Shown here: one piece after another, positions 33,863 to 45,361 of the stretch
Numbering within the stretch: position 1 is the first letter of the stretch
How the letters are laid out: the number at the start of each line of letters is the position of its first letter
Origin: Melampsora larici-populina 98AG31
Lineage: Eukaryota > Basidiomycota > Pucciniomycetes > Pucciniales > Melampsoraceae
Length of the DNA stretch: 64,000 bases
Assembly: GCF_000204055.1 (NCBI RefSeq)
Contig: NW_006768797.1
Span: 381,380 to 445,379 of the forward strand
Direction of reading: 5' to 3'
The notes under the pieces: generated by a model
The model's database searches: none
The model's input: only the letters and a program-made list of their open reading frames with translations
What the model was told of the DNA's origin: nothing
Made by a program: the position numbers and the translations under genes

Positions 33863-35452
33863 GATATTACCAGAAGTGTCCTCACTATACAATGTCAGTG
33901 GAAGGTGGCCAATGACACATCCCTGAGCTTTAACCCGCCAAGGGTTTGGAAGTAAGATGACTTTTTGTGGCCCGTACACATGATCTTGCTCTGGTCAAAT
34001 TAGTTCATCACAGGGGCAGACATATCAATTTCTGTTGCAAATTCCAATAGTCTGGTTCAGAATATTCAACCACACTTATGGTACATGCAAGCCCCACAAT
34101 GCTTTTGGAGCACCAAACCATGGGTTGTTTTCATTTGATCAAGAGGTACATCAAAAGTTTTGACTGCAACTGCTTCCATAAGGTGAAAATTGTTTCCTTT
34201 TGGTATCTGTATCAAGCAGGAAGAGTTTGCAAATTCTCTAATTCCCACTGGGAGAACTTTTGCCATTAAGATGTTGTCCAAGTAATAAAAGTGAGTGGGG
34301 GTGACCACTCTTCCATTCTTGAGATGGAGAGGCTCATATAAGTAGAAATGCCCATGATGAGTGTGTAGCATTGGTGCTGTTAGGTCAGCTTCCAATCCAG
34401 AATGGCCATTTGTCACCCTCCCTAAATTCACAAACCAGCCCATTGGAACACCTTTGAGGAACAAATTGTACATACTTGGCCACTTTGGGATTGGAAAGGT
34501 TCTGCATGAGTGCAAAGGATTTTTGCATGAGAAATCAGCCAGTTATCCTTTGAATGTGAAACCACCCAAACCAGCAGTCGAAATCCCAGACTGACCAGAG
34601 CCAGGTGCTCCGCAATTGACAATGTGGAACAGGGTTTCCCTAAGGTAGAAACAAAATTACAAACCTTAAATCCCATCAATTCCTTCATGTGTTGCTGAAA
34701 AGAAGACAAAGTGGACCAATTGGGCAAATTGGTTTTCAAAAATTCATAATCCATTTTAATAGCCCTATATTGCTCTTGCAAAACGCAGGTGTGTGCCCCC
34801 CAAAGACACAAGTGCAATAGCATCCTAAAGAGACAAAGTGATCACATTGTTGTGTCATTGGTTTGTTCTGTTTTTGGCCAGAAGAAGGAGGTATATCCAA
34901 AAGACCTCTTACCTCTTTCTTGGAGAGAGGGAAACAGTTTCCCAGCATCTTGATCCACACACTACAAATGTTGGTATCTGTGCTTGGTTCTGGTTGATAC
35001 ACTGCTTGATCATCACTTGAATCCTTCTTATGAATTGCATTCAAAAGAATTTCATCTCCCCAACTATCATCTGATAGATCATCTTCTCCTTTGAGTTCAT
35101 CACTTCCATCTGAATCTTCTGAGAGTATAGACCCTATGTCTATATCATCATCAACTGTTGGAGATTTTATGAGCGCTTGATACCTTTCATCACCTTCAAA
35201 TACATTCATATCTCCCTGTGACATGGTGTTGAAAGTGACATTGGCACCTGCATCAAGCAGAGACTTGCGATAATTTGCCACTCTACCCTGATGGTTTGCA
35301 AGTTTCAAATGGCAGCGGTAATCCTTCATTTCCTTTCCATCACAAAGCCAGCATGTGTAAATTTTTGGCCTCTCTGGTTCATTTGGATGCTGCATTAAAA
35401 CTGGAAAGTGAAGACCAAGACCATCAGTGTCCAAGGCTGCACTTGTTGCCAT

Positions 35453-36474
35453 CAGACATATTGAACCAACTTGATGGATGTGTTTTCAAAAAGAAAATGA
35501 TGGCAGTGGGAATAAACAAAATCCTATGTTGAAGGCATATAGTAGGTGAAAAGTCATCAGAATCTTCATTCAAAGTCAATATTCAAATATGACTTCCTAC
35601 CAAAGCATCTAAACTGTTCCTATTGAGGATAGTTGAATCAGGTGGAACCCAGGTTAGATTCAAGAAAAAAACCTAGGGAATCTATTGGATGACCAACATC
35701 AGTTGGAGTTGAAAATGTAGCAGGGATTCAAATTCTAGCCAAACAAAGGAACAAGAAAGCACTGGTCCCAATGAACCAAAGCAATGGTAATTGAGTCTCA
35801 AACCAATTCTAAATCTTTAATTGATCTATCAGATATCCAAGGGAAAAAAATCTAGTTATTATCTGGAAGAAGATTGATATTTAATATGCTGTTGATTATT
35901 TTTGAAATGGACAGCTGGTAAGCTGCTATGCTACGATGCAGGCAGGAAGATATCAATGAGATAGGATGTTGTCCAACACCGAAAACTGTAGGAAATCGAT
36001 GGTGAGAAACGATGATTTCAATTTAATTGATCAATTGAATCCGGATCGATCCAGGATGTGCATCAGGAATCAGAAACACCAATTTGAAACACCCAAGCTT
36101 TTAACTTTCGAACATAGCCATTGAATCCTTTGGGCTGGAGTGTTTGACGTGCAAAAATGACCAACACACACGCATGACTGCATGGCATCAATGTCTCCGA
36201 GTTTGAGATTGGGTTTTTGCAAATGAGACTGCAGGCAGTCTCATTTCCCAAGAACTGGGAAAATCAGATTGGTGAGGAGGTCATTATGTGGAAATCCAGA
36301 TGATTCAACAACTTCAACACCCGTGAAATCAAACAATATTAACAAGACGATACTTCATCCCCTGAGATTCCAATATCTCCTCAACCAAGTCAGTCATGGT
36401 ATAAGCTTTAGAGTATCATTCCAAGATATTAATTAAAATGCAATCTTATATCACTTTTTTTTATAAGTCAAGAT
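35453..36474. other. No gene recognised
   Basis: Spacer between the transposase relic and the next host gene. Short open frames only. Confidence 0.4.
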
Positions 36475-37317
36475 CTAGATTTCAAATGGATATTCAACAT
36501 CAAATTCTTCCTTGGTAATCGTTCTAGCATGAAGTTCCAAAAACTTTGTAATCTCTTCATTCAATTCTATAAGAAGAAAAAAAAAATCATGTAAACAAGA
36601 GGATTAGTTTGAATCAAGATTAACTGAAACAGTAAAAGAAGACCGAAAGAAAAATCATAAATTTACCTGGAAGTGTCATTGGTTGACTACATTGTAATGA
36701 GAAATGATCACTATGTTCATGAAGTAAAGTTAATGTCTTCGGTAATGGTGTACCTAATTTTTGGAAAAACAATTTAGTTTTAAGTTCTTCATTTGAAAAA
36801 GAATTAATCATAGTATCGATTGATTACCTTCTGGAATGATATAAATTAAAATATTAACACCTCTAAAGTTTCTTACGACTTCTTGAAACGTAGGAGAAAA
36901 TGGTTCTCTAAGTGAACATCCATTCGGACCTATTAGTATCATAAATCATAACCCATCAATCAATCAGTAGTTATACAAAATTAAAATCCTTTTTTTTTCA
37001 TCTAGATCCATGAATGATGATCAAGAACTTGATTTGGGCTAACCTATAAACTGATTACCTTCAGCAGGTAAAACTTTTCCATCTTTTAACTTTAAATCAT
37101 AAGAGAACCTTTTCATCTTAACTTGAGTTTCATAATCTCGAAGGTTGACTGATCTACCTGATTGAACCCTTGCTAACTCACAAGGAAAACTATCTGTATA
37201 TCTACCAATCAATGGTCGAGCTTTTAATTTTCGAGTAGTCGGTGGGGCAGTTGATAGAAATCGTTTGAAGCTTGAGTTGAAGGTCCTTTGGGATGGACCA
37301 CAAGGTGAGAAGAACAT
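36475..37317 (-). CDS. Fungal Tse2-type ADP-ribosyltransferase-like protein
   Basis: Four exons (37317-37044, 36929-36828, 36753-36667, 36566-36475) with consensus splice sites close at 184 residues. The pattern matches the fungal family named for the Tse2 ADP-ribosyltransferase toxin fold: an N-terminal RYTDSFPCELAR/SVNLRDYE region, a Leu-rich LKLKDGKVLPAEG strand, and a GPNG-type turn across the first junction. A VNILIYIIPEG strand and a HEHSDHFSLQ block follow. The start is the first ATG in frame. The first 30 residues are basic and Ser/Arg-rich, possibly a mitochondrial presequence. Function in fungi is not established; NAD-dependent modification is inferred only from the family name, and I cannot verify catalytic residues. 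The gene appears unbroken. Confidence 0.7.
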
Positions 37318-37938
37318 AATTAAAGGATTTGTTGAATTGTATACCAAGTGGACTAGAGAGAACTTTCGATTGGCTTGGAAATTTTATCATGGCCCCGTCT
37401 TCTGAGCACTCGGGCTTATCGGAACATACCCGTGACAACTTCTGTAGCTCGGGGATGTCCGTGTGCTCAGCTAGCGCAACGTCACAGGATAGCAATCCAT
37501 CACTCATCTGCTTTCATCAGCTTTCATCATAAGCTTATCAGATCAATTAACAATCACTCCAAAACAAAACAGTGAACTTCAAACCACTAAGAATATAATC
37601 TCCAAATCTGTTTACTCACAAAAAAGAACAAAATAACAAAGTAGTCTTAATATCTACGTAAGAAGCTCAATAAAAAGTAAAAAGTAAAATGATTAAGTAC
37701 ATACATTAAAATGATGAAGAGAAAAAAACACTAATAATACAACCTGATCCATTTATCCCTAAGTTTTGATTCTTACTTAAATATATCTTAAACTACTACT
37801 TCATTTCTCAATATGTACCTCATCACCTACGAGGAAAACACCCACACACACACAGAGAGAACCAAAAAACAACCAAAAAACAACCAGCCTACCAATATAT
37901 GTATGTACCAGACCTTCACAAAAATCTTCATTTTTCAT
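37318..37938. other. Intergenic
   Basis: Promoter side of the ADP-ribosyltransferase-like gene and 3' side of MTC1. Contains a short CACACACACACA tract near 37850. No gene seen. Confidence 0.5.
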
Positions 37939-39965
37939 TCATGAACTCGTAGAGGCTTGTAATCCAATTTGATCATTCTTTTCATTCTCTAATGATTCAT
38001 TTTTCTCTTTCTCTTTCTCTTCAATCGGTGGATTTGAATTCTTGACTGATCTACCACTTAATCTACCATTCACATATTGTTGTCCAATCACCTAGATGAA
38101 ATTTATAAATCAGATCGATTCGATTCCATTAACTCTTGGATCATCATGAGATAAGAAACGAAATCAGGTTATCAAGAGGGGAAAACCAATCAGACTTACT
38201 TCTATACCTCTACGAAGAACTTCAACCATAACTTCTTCAACCCACTAAACCAAAAACCCCCATCAAAAAAAAATCAAAATCAAAAAACAGACCGAAAAAG
38301 GGTCAGAAAAGAAAAACTGACTTCATTTTCTTCAAATGGGATCTGAAGCCAAACCGCCGGCATAGATTGACACAAAGTAGCATGATCCATGGAATGATTT
38401 AAGTCTCTTAGCAAGATCAAAAAGAACAAATGATCTTCTTCCATCACACCGATACCTTTTGCACCATCTTGAATTTGATTAGATGGATTGGTAGTCATAC
38501 TTGATGAAGAAGGACTTAAACCTGGTAAACGTGAAAGGATAGGTTGGATTCGTATATAAACGGATGATTTGGTGATCGGTAAATCTGAGCTAATAGGTTC
38601 GGATTCTTCGGGTTTTGACTTTAATAAATCAGTTTGAGTTTTTCTTTTAATCATTTGTTCTAAATTCGCCTACCAAAAAAAAAGAAAATCGAAATTAAGA
38701 AATCCAATGAAAAAAATATAGAAAGTTTTGGCGGTTTGTTTCTCTTTGGAGGATTTAAAGGACTCACCAGAGCTAATTTATAACCTTCGGTCATCCCATA
38801 AACCGCTTGTAAATCTCTTTCGGGTTCATCTGAATTTCTTTCCTTTGGTTTTTCTTCTTCTCCTTTATTCAAAACTAAATCGCCACCATCTACTTGTTCC
38901 ATAATCTATGAATGATATAAAACCATCATCATTAGTAAAATTCTACGGGGGTTTTAGTCTTTTGGACTTTGAAACTCGGTTTTCTTCTACTACTGACCTT
39001 TGATAATGATTTATAAACAAGTGTTTCGATTCCATCATATCCTATCATATCATATGATAATTGAACTTCAATGATTTCATGTTCTGAAATAGGTGGTACC
39101 ACCGTATTCATAATCTCTGTTAAAGATTTCAAACCAGTAGCTTGTAAATCTTTACCTACCAAAAAAAAGGAAAAAAAGTTCCCAAGAAAGAAAAAGGGTA
39201 GATTTAGTATATCCTATTAAATCCTAAAAAAAGCTTCTTTTTGATGGTTTCAAGGATTTTGTCTCTGTACACACTTAATTGATCAATCCCACTTGCTTTC
39301 ACATATCCCATCATCCCTTCTTTCCATTTCCTTGCTGTTTCGGTTTGACCATTTAATTGGTGTTGTAGATTATCATTAAAATGTTTAACCAAATCCGAAG
39401 ATTTAGAAGGATCTACTACCACCGATTGAACTTGCCCAGCCGCATTGATAGCTTGATTCAAGACATTTGAAGTAGCTTGTTTCAATACCGATCCCCATCC
39501 CCAACCACCACCACTACTTACTACTCCAGATCCAGATCCAGTTTCAGTGGGAAGAGGTCGATTGGATTCGGTTGATTTACGGGGTTGGGATGAGTTTGGT
39601 GGGGGTGAAGTTAATGAAGAACTTGATGGTTTTCGTGAAAGTGGATGAGGATGAGTGGTGGTTAGTTTCTTGGTTTGAAGACTAGCCGTTGGAGTAGAAG
39701 AACGTTGGGTGATTTCATCTAAGAAATCTAATACACTTTGTGCATCTTCTGTTTTAGAACTTGAACTTGTAGGATGGTTTGGGTTGAGGTTTAGGTTTTG
39801 ACTGGGATTTGGACTTGAGGGATTGGTGAGTCCTGGATTGCTCGTTCCTGGGTTGGTTTGAGTTTGGGTTTGGGACTTAGAGGTTGGAGTGAATGAGTCT
39901 AGATCGTCGAGGAATGATAATACATCTTCTCTTGATGATAATGGTTTGGATTGGTGTTCGGTCAT
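37939..39965 (-). CDS. MTC1: Maintenance of telomere capping protein 1 (Mtc1) family
   Basis: Six exons (39965-39275, 39155-38998, 38905-38768, 38669-38322, 38244-38200, 38091-37939) with GT-AG borders give 510 residues. The N-terminal half is low-complexity Ser/Thr/Pro/Asn with two VLxFLDxL motifs (DVLSFLDDLDSF, SVLDFLDEITQR) that are characteristic of the family. The conserved core is NTVVPPISEHEIIEVQLSYD. Later blocks are SVYIRIQPIL and FFLILLRDLNHS, with VWLQIPFEENE near the end. In yeast Mtc1 is a peripheral protein linked genetically to telomere capping and to early secretory or endosomal functions; the role here is by family only. It shares a short promoter with TMA22. Confidence 0.85.
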
Positions 39966-40224
39966 CTGTGTATAGAAAGAGTTTGATTAGATTTAGTTGA
40001 TGATGATGATGATGAGATGATGAACTTACTTTGATGAATTGTGATTGTTGAAGTTGAAGTGATCGATGATGATGAGAGATACTCAGAGTGCTATCAGTGA
40101 CAGTCTCAGTGACAGTCTCAGTGACAGTCTTATCAGCCAACATGTCACTTTCGATTTCACACTCTACCCCGATCAAACTCGGTGCTTTCGATTTGGTTTT
40201 CAATCAAGACTGTTTACCAACAAA
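39966..40224. promoter_or_regulatory. Divergent promoter between MTC1 and TMA22, with a 12-bp triplet repeat
   Basis: Only 259 bp separate the two start codons, so the region must hold both promoters. It contains three perfect tandem copies of CAGTGACAGTCT (40095-40130) and GATGATGATGA-type runs near 40004-40020. No known factor site is claimed. Confidence 0.7.
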
Positions 40225-41266
40225 ATGACTGAATCCACTCCAACACTAGAACCAGTCATCCTCAATCAAATCTTATATTGTAAAAGTAAGTTAACTCATT
40301 CTCATTTATCACAACAAATCATCATCAACTTATCTGATTCTAATTCTAATTCTAATTCTAATTCTAATTCTAATTCTAATTCTGATTCTGATTCTGATTC
40401 TAGTTTGCTCATTTCCAATCGAATATTGCGAATTCGGAACAAGACTATCAAAGTAACTACCAAACCCAACCCCTCCCGTAGCCAAAAACCCCATGGGAAA
40501 TAGAAAACTAACGGAATTTTTGAAAAATCGATCATAGATGTAAAACATGGCTTTCAGAAACAAATCCAATTCAATACAAACTGCTTTATCCAGACCTAAT
40601 CGAATTAGAATCACAATTATCAAATCTATCTATAGAAGAAAGAGAAAAGAGGTTAAAAGAAGTTGAGAAATTAAATAAAGAAGCCTTGAAGAAAGAAGTT
40701 AAAGAAGAAGCTAGATTGGTTAGATTAAAGGAAAAAACCTTGGCTTCTAAAGTGACTGTTAAGACGGTTGAAAGAACTAAGAGGAAACGCATCACTACCG
40801 TTCATGGACTTGAAGCTTTTGGTGAATCTTTTGTCTTTCTTTTTTTCTAATCTCGAGTTGGATCTGGATTTGAGATATTGAAGCTTTACTTTGTTTTGTC
40901 TTTGGGGGGTTGGAATTTGGTTTAGGTGTTGATTTAAAGAAATTAGCTAAGTTATTTGCATCTAAATTTGCTACTGGAGCATCAGTGACCAAAAACAATC
41001 AAGGAGAAGATGAGATTGTAATCCAAGGTGATGTATCTGATGAAGTAAGTTCCAATCCCCCGCCAAAAAACTAATAAAAAAAAGGGAAAATATTGAAATT
41101 TAATTTAATTTGAATTGATTGAATTTTTTTCTTCGGTGGGGGGTTTGTTTAGGTTTTAGATTTGTTTGAAGAAACTACTGGAAAGTTTGCTGATTTAATT
41201 GGAAATGGTAAAATTCCTGATGAAAATATTGTCTTTGTTGATGATACCAAAAAGAAAAAATCTTAA
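40225..41266 (+). CDS. TMA22: Translation machinery-associated protein 22 (DENR homologue)
   Basis: Five exons (40225-40285, 40404-40452, 40538-40821, 40926-41044, 41153-41266) give 208 residues, the usual size for fungal Tma22. The N-terminal zinc-binding module is spread over exons 1-3: [15 protein letters not shown], and [11 protein letters not shown] charged coiled coil follows ([20 protein letters not shown]), then the SUI1 domain: [51 protein letters not shown]. With Tma20/MCT1 it promotes recycling of 40S subunits and release of deacylated tRNA after termination. Intron 1 consists largely of a hexanucleotide microsatellite. Confidence 0.92.
40335..40402 (+). repeat. Hexanucleotide microsatellite ending in a splice acceptor
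   Basis: Eleven or so copies of TCTAAT/TCTGAT run to the TCTAG that forms the 3' splice site of TMA22 intron 1. The repeat supplies the pyrimidine tract and several TAAT/TGAT branch-point-like motifs. Confidence 0.85.
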
Positions 41267-41865
41267 TCTTATTCACTTTCATTTGATTTTGTATCATCAT
41301 CATATAATCAAATCTATTGAATTATGAGTTCTAAATATTATATACAACAATTTGATTTTGATTTTGATTTTTTTATACAGCTGCTCCTTGATTGGTTGCT
41401 TGACTTACAACTTTTTTTTAAAAACTTTTTTAACTTTTCAGCAAATTTTACAATTTCTTTCTTTTGTAACCAGCTGCTGTTGGGTCTTGGATACCCCCTA
41501 CAGTGCTTGAATATTCTGTGGGAGCATTGTAGTGCCACAATAAGGGCTTAAAACAAAGAATTGTCTATGTCAGCCCCAATAATACCCAAGATTTCTGTAG
41601 AGTATTAGTCTTATAAGCATTTCAGTGACTTTACCAAGAAGTTTAACAGATCTCAAGCAATCAAAAGAACTCAAACCTCACAAAAAACAGCAAACTTAAC
41701 TAAGTCCCTTGCCAGACCTAACCACCAACTCCAGCGAGGGACTTACATCCAAAGTTGAAGAAATGGCGTGAGATCTGCTGGGGCATTTCTCAAAAATATG
41801 CCAATCTTATCGATCCCCCGTCTGAATAATTGTGTCTTCTCAATTCCACAATAGAGATTTGCTGC
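41267..41865. other. Intergenic, no gene recognised
   Basis: Terminator side of TMA22, followed by AT-rich sequence leading into a gypsy remnant. Nothing supported. Confidence 0.4.
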
Positions 41866-42450
41866 TCAAAGGCAACGCAGTACTTCCCGCAGGTGATGCT
41901 TGTGTTCCTCTACTGTCTGAGAGAGAACCACAATACTGTCAATATACACAACACATACTTTATTCACTAAATCACCTAGAGCTTCTTTGCACCTTCTTTG
42001 TTGAGTTGCTGGTGCGTTGGTAAGTCCCATGGGCATGACTACCCATTTGTACAACCCCCAGGGAGTCTTCACGGCCATCAAAGGAGTATCTTTTTCCGCC
42101 ATTTGAGTCTGGAAGAACACATTAATTTTATCTAATGATGAATAAATCTTCCCACTACCCACCAACCTCACAGCTTCATCAGGATTGGGCAATGGTTCTC
42201 TGTCCTTAATGGTATATTTATTAAGGACCCTATAATCACAAATCCACCTTGGTAACACCACAAGATCTTTCTTTGGTATAACCATTGAAGGTGACACATA
42301 TTGACTGGTTGATTTTTGTAAACGTCCAGCTTCCACATGTTGATTGAGGGGCTGTTTCCATGCGTCCACAATTTGAAGCAAGATATTTGATTTGAATTTG
42401 TAGTGTCCAATTTTGTCTACAAATACATAAGGAAAAACTTGATCAGCCAT
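41866..42450 (-). pseudogene. Ty3/gypsy reverse transcriptase fragment
   Basis: A 194-codon open piece carries RT motifs of the gypsy type: SPSMVIPKKD, WICDYRVLNKYTIKDREPLP, SSLDKINVFFQ (catalytic Asp), MPMGLTNAPAT and VYIDSIVVLS. The last should read YIDD, and the second Asp is replaced by Ser. The fragment ends abruptly after HLREVLRCL; RNase H and integrase are absent. An inactive remnant. Confidence 0.85.
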
Positions 42451-42494
42451 CCATTGAACATTAAATCAGCAAATAAATCTGTCTCTTGATGCTA

Positions 42495-43296
42495 TCAAAG
42501 TCTTCTGCTGATATCTGCTTGGGAAAAAATTTTGATTTTTGAGAAATTCAACAGCTTTGGTGCCAGAGAATGATATCTTTTATTGGCTGACCCAAATCTT
42601 GCTGTAAGGTATTCTTTGTAAGATTGGGGCTGGAATAAGAAACACTTACTATCCATTTCCAACTGACTATCCAAATGTTTTCCAAGTTCCGGATAATCAG
42701 TCTTTTCTATAACCATCAAGCTAATGAAAGTATCTTGATCAAAAAGATACTTTTCCTTTTTTTTGATATCCAGACCATATCTCTCTGCCTGTCCCCCTTC
42801 CAATGCAGAGTCCTGGATATGCAATAAATGAAGGCGGTCTTTGAGGAAATCTAGACAGAGATTCCAACAGTTGAGACTTAAAAAAAGATTTGCCATGTAA
42901 GGATCAATATCCCCTCCCTCAAGGTATGTTTCAATATGAGGCTTTAATTTAGATTGGCATTGGATTATCTTTGAAATCTGTTCAAAATGGTGATGTTTCC
43001 ACATTGGTCTTTATACACCTCCTTGAATTTGGATAGAAAGTCCATAGATGCTGCAATACGCAAAACAAGCATTGAGTTTCTTGAGTTGAAGTAGTCTTTT
43101 CATTCATGTGCTGCATAGACTTCAATGTCAATGACTTGACAATAGCTGGGTTTGATAAAGAGCTGCCTTGAATCAAGGAGTCATCTATTTCTATCAAGGT
43201 AGGTGATAGTGCTTCAGAGAGCTGGAGTTTATTTCTGATGTTTACAATCAACTCAACCGGCTTGAGAATTTCCATAACATCTATGATATGACCCAT
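42495..43296 (-). other. Open frames of unknown nature upstream of the gypsy fragment
   Basis: Two overlapping minus-strand frames (43296-42982 and 43004-42495) with no recognised domain. They could be the decayed gag/protease part of the gypsy element or an unrelated gene. They contain Leu-rich helical sequence and no zinc knuckle. Confidence 0.25.
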
Positions 43297-44310
43297 TTAA
43301 ATTAGCTTCAAGTGCCTCATAGGGAAGAAAAACATGAAGCAAACAAATATTAGAGCACTCACAATCATTCTCAGGGAAGCTGTCTAGTATTCCACTTGAT
43401 ACACCCTCTATCTAAAGCCTCCTAAAGTCAATATCTGAAGACAATATGGATAATTATCAATTCCAGATCCTCAACAGTGATCAAACAAAACATACCTTTT
43501 GATAGCAAAAGCTGCAGTCCTCCTTGGGAAACAGGACCTCTCATTGGATCAAGTCTGATTGCTTGAAGTTCTCCCCATGGCAACGCTGGACAAATTACGC
43601 TAAAAAAAGTGTTAGAGAGGCTTGTAGCGTAACTTTTTCATCCATCTACACCAACATTTTCCGTTAGATGTGGTGATCTACACTACCAGATCCTGGTAAG
43701 ATGAAACCAGCCCCAATCTAACATTCCTAGATCTTTCACCTGGGCTAAACCAAAAACAGATTAGACTAGACTCAATGCCTAGTTGTCACCTCAGCCGTAA
43801 CATATATTACATTACAATAATCTTATTTGGCACATGTCAAATTGTATTTCCTTTCCTGTACCAAGAATTAAGATCCAAACTCAGACATCAAAGCCTTGCC
43901 TTGAGATCATAAGTATGGTTGGTAACAGCAAGAAGCATGAAACCACAGACCAATTTTTGGAATTACGGCAACAAAAAACTAAGTTAATCAGTCTTATAAA
44001 AGTTAATAAAAGATAGGACTTATGATATGTGTTCCTCTGCGGATAATTTTGGATAAACCTCAACAAGACAACCTCAAAATTATCTTGATTTGTTTTGTAA
44101 ACAAGTTTTGCAACTTGTGGAAGAATTTTTGAAAAATGCTCAAATTGTTGGTTCTGAATCTTGCTGTCATCAACCATATCAGACATTTTTTTAGCTTGAT
44201 GAAGTGTGAAGTGCTGTTATAAGATCAGGTGGAGATGTGTCAAGACTTTCTTGAGGTGTTGAGACAAATATGATCAGTGTTTGATACATACAACTGGCAA
44301 AAAAGAGGTT
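43297..44310. other. No gene recognised
   Basis: Short open frames only; spacer between the gypsy remnant and the U2 snRNA gene. Confidence 0.4.
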
Positions 44311-44499
44311 TTGCCTGACAGCACAAGGGGGTAGTGTGAGCCCAAGGCCATCGTCTCAGCCACGCTGGCAAGCCAGTGAGCGGTCAAGGGCATTCAAAGA
44401 TAAGAGTAATTAATTGATTGGTTCGATGAACCAATACCAGTAATTACACTGATAAGAACAGATACTACACTTGATCTAAGCCAAAAGGCCAGAATGGAT
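44311..44499 (-). ncRNA. U2: U2 spliceosomal snRNA
   Basis: The minus strand contains the conserved U2 5' domain: GGCCTTTTGGCTTAGATC (stem I), AAGTGTAGTATCTGTTC with the GTAGTA branch-point recognition sequence, and the stem IIa region TATCAGTGTAATTACTGG. A stem IIb-like hairpin, TTGGTTCATCGAACCAA, follows. Further 3' is a stem IV-like CTGGCTTGCCAG hairpin. The 5' end is placed at ATCC (44499); the 3' end is approximate, set from the usual length near 187 nt. U2 base-pairs with the intron branch point in every splicing event, which matters in this intron-rich genome. Confidence 0.9.
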
Positions 44500-44519
44500 A
44501 GTGGGAAGCTCGTGGTTTG

Positions 44520-44528
44520 AATATATAA
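44520..44528 (-). promoter_or_regulatory. TATA box of the U2 snRNA gene
   Basis: TTATATATT on the minus strand lies 21-29 bp upstream of the inferred U2 5' end, the expected spacing. Confidence 0.6.
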
Positions 44529-44877
44529 CCCAACTGAAGCAGCGCTGTGTTCGAGCTCAATTGAAGACCAATTATAAGAACTGTGTTCAAAATAGTGCAT
44601 GGTAGGCTGACAGGTCGAAGAATTTGGATAGCAGGTAGTCAAGTTTTCAGAAGGCTTTGGAAGACTCGAATAGTAATCAATATCGTCGGAAGCATACTCC
44701 TGAGTACTCTTGAGGCTTTCATACATAGGAAGATCGATTAAATTTGATATCGCGCTTCATCGAGTTGAGAACTATGCTTGGATTTGACCAATATGATGTC
44801 TGATCATCATGGTAGTAACGATGTTGGACATCAGGGTTGAACGATAATATTCCTCACTTGCTATAGTTGTTGATCGA

Positions 44878-45361
44878 GCTTGGCAATGTGTAAGGATTTG
44901 TGTGATCGTGAAAGTTCTTGTTAGATAGATATCCTAATATCGGGAATTAAAAACAGCCAGCGGGTTTGTTCTCTATTAAGCATCAGCTGAGCCTGAAATT
45001 GTGTGTATGCTTCAAACAAAAATGAGACATCTATAAGTGTAAAGCGTCGTGTAACGCGAGTGAAATAGCCGATCCAGCAGATATCACTCGACTGGGAATA
45101 TATGATGAAATCAAAAGTCTCACAGAGTACTCCGAAGAGTAAGAATATATGTGGATAAATTTGATAGTGATTATTATTATGCTTTATGATAAAACACGAA
45201 CTAAATACATTATATACAATAGATTCTGGACTGAGGAAAAGGGTCAGAAACAGATTCTTACAAATGAGCTTGAGGAAGACTCAGCATTTGAGCATCAAGT
45301 CTGAGTACTGAATACTGAAAGGAAGTGTCGAGTATCTGTGATACATACTTAGGTATCAACA
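44878..45361 (-). repeat. 3' LTR of the second copia element, about 484 bp
   Basis: On the minus strand it begins TGTTGATACC at 45361 and ends GATCAACA at 44878, giving the 7-bp inverted termini TGTTGAT/ATCAACA. The polypurine tract AAGGGGGGA abuts it at 45362-45370. A TATATAATG signal occurs inside. Confidence 0.8.

Larger units (their letters stand above)
31441..35452 (-). pseudogene. Decayed Plavaka/CACTA-type transposase
   Basis: Minus-strand fragments follow the order of basidiomycete Plavaka-like transposases. They are an N-terminal CWLCDGKEMKDYRCH zinc-type segment (about 35320), MGWFVNLGRVTNGHSGLEAD (about 34420), EDTSGNISKQWNKH (about 33890), DSPMHAEISNILNPASTL (about 33540), KEFCMVFQGALFVLGPLI (about 32060), and a C-terminal CIHSNKHNPTFDIANTAN (about 31700). 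Frames change between the blocks, and an assembly gap with an inverted duplication interrupts the middle. It is a different, older lineage from the transposase at 53184-56599. Confidence 0.7.

Noticed and set aside
40302..40623. Minus-strand frames with RIRIRI or ELELEL repeats
   Set aside because: Translations of the intronic hexanucleotide microsatellite of TMA22.
44394..44726. 110-codon minus-strand frame
   Set aside because: It runs through the U2 snRNA gene and its promoter; no protein family resemblance.
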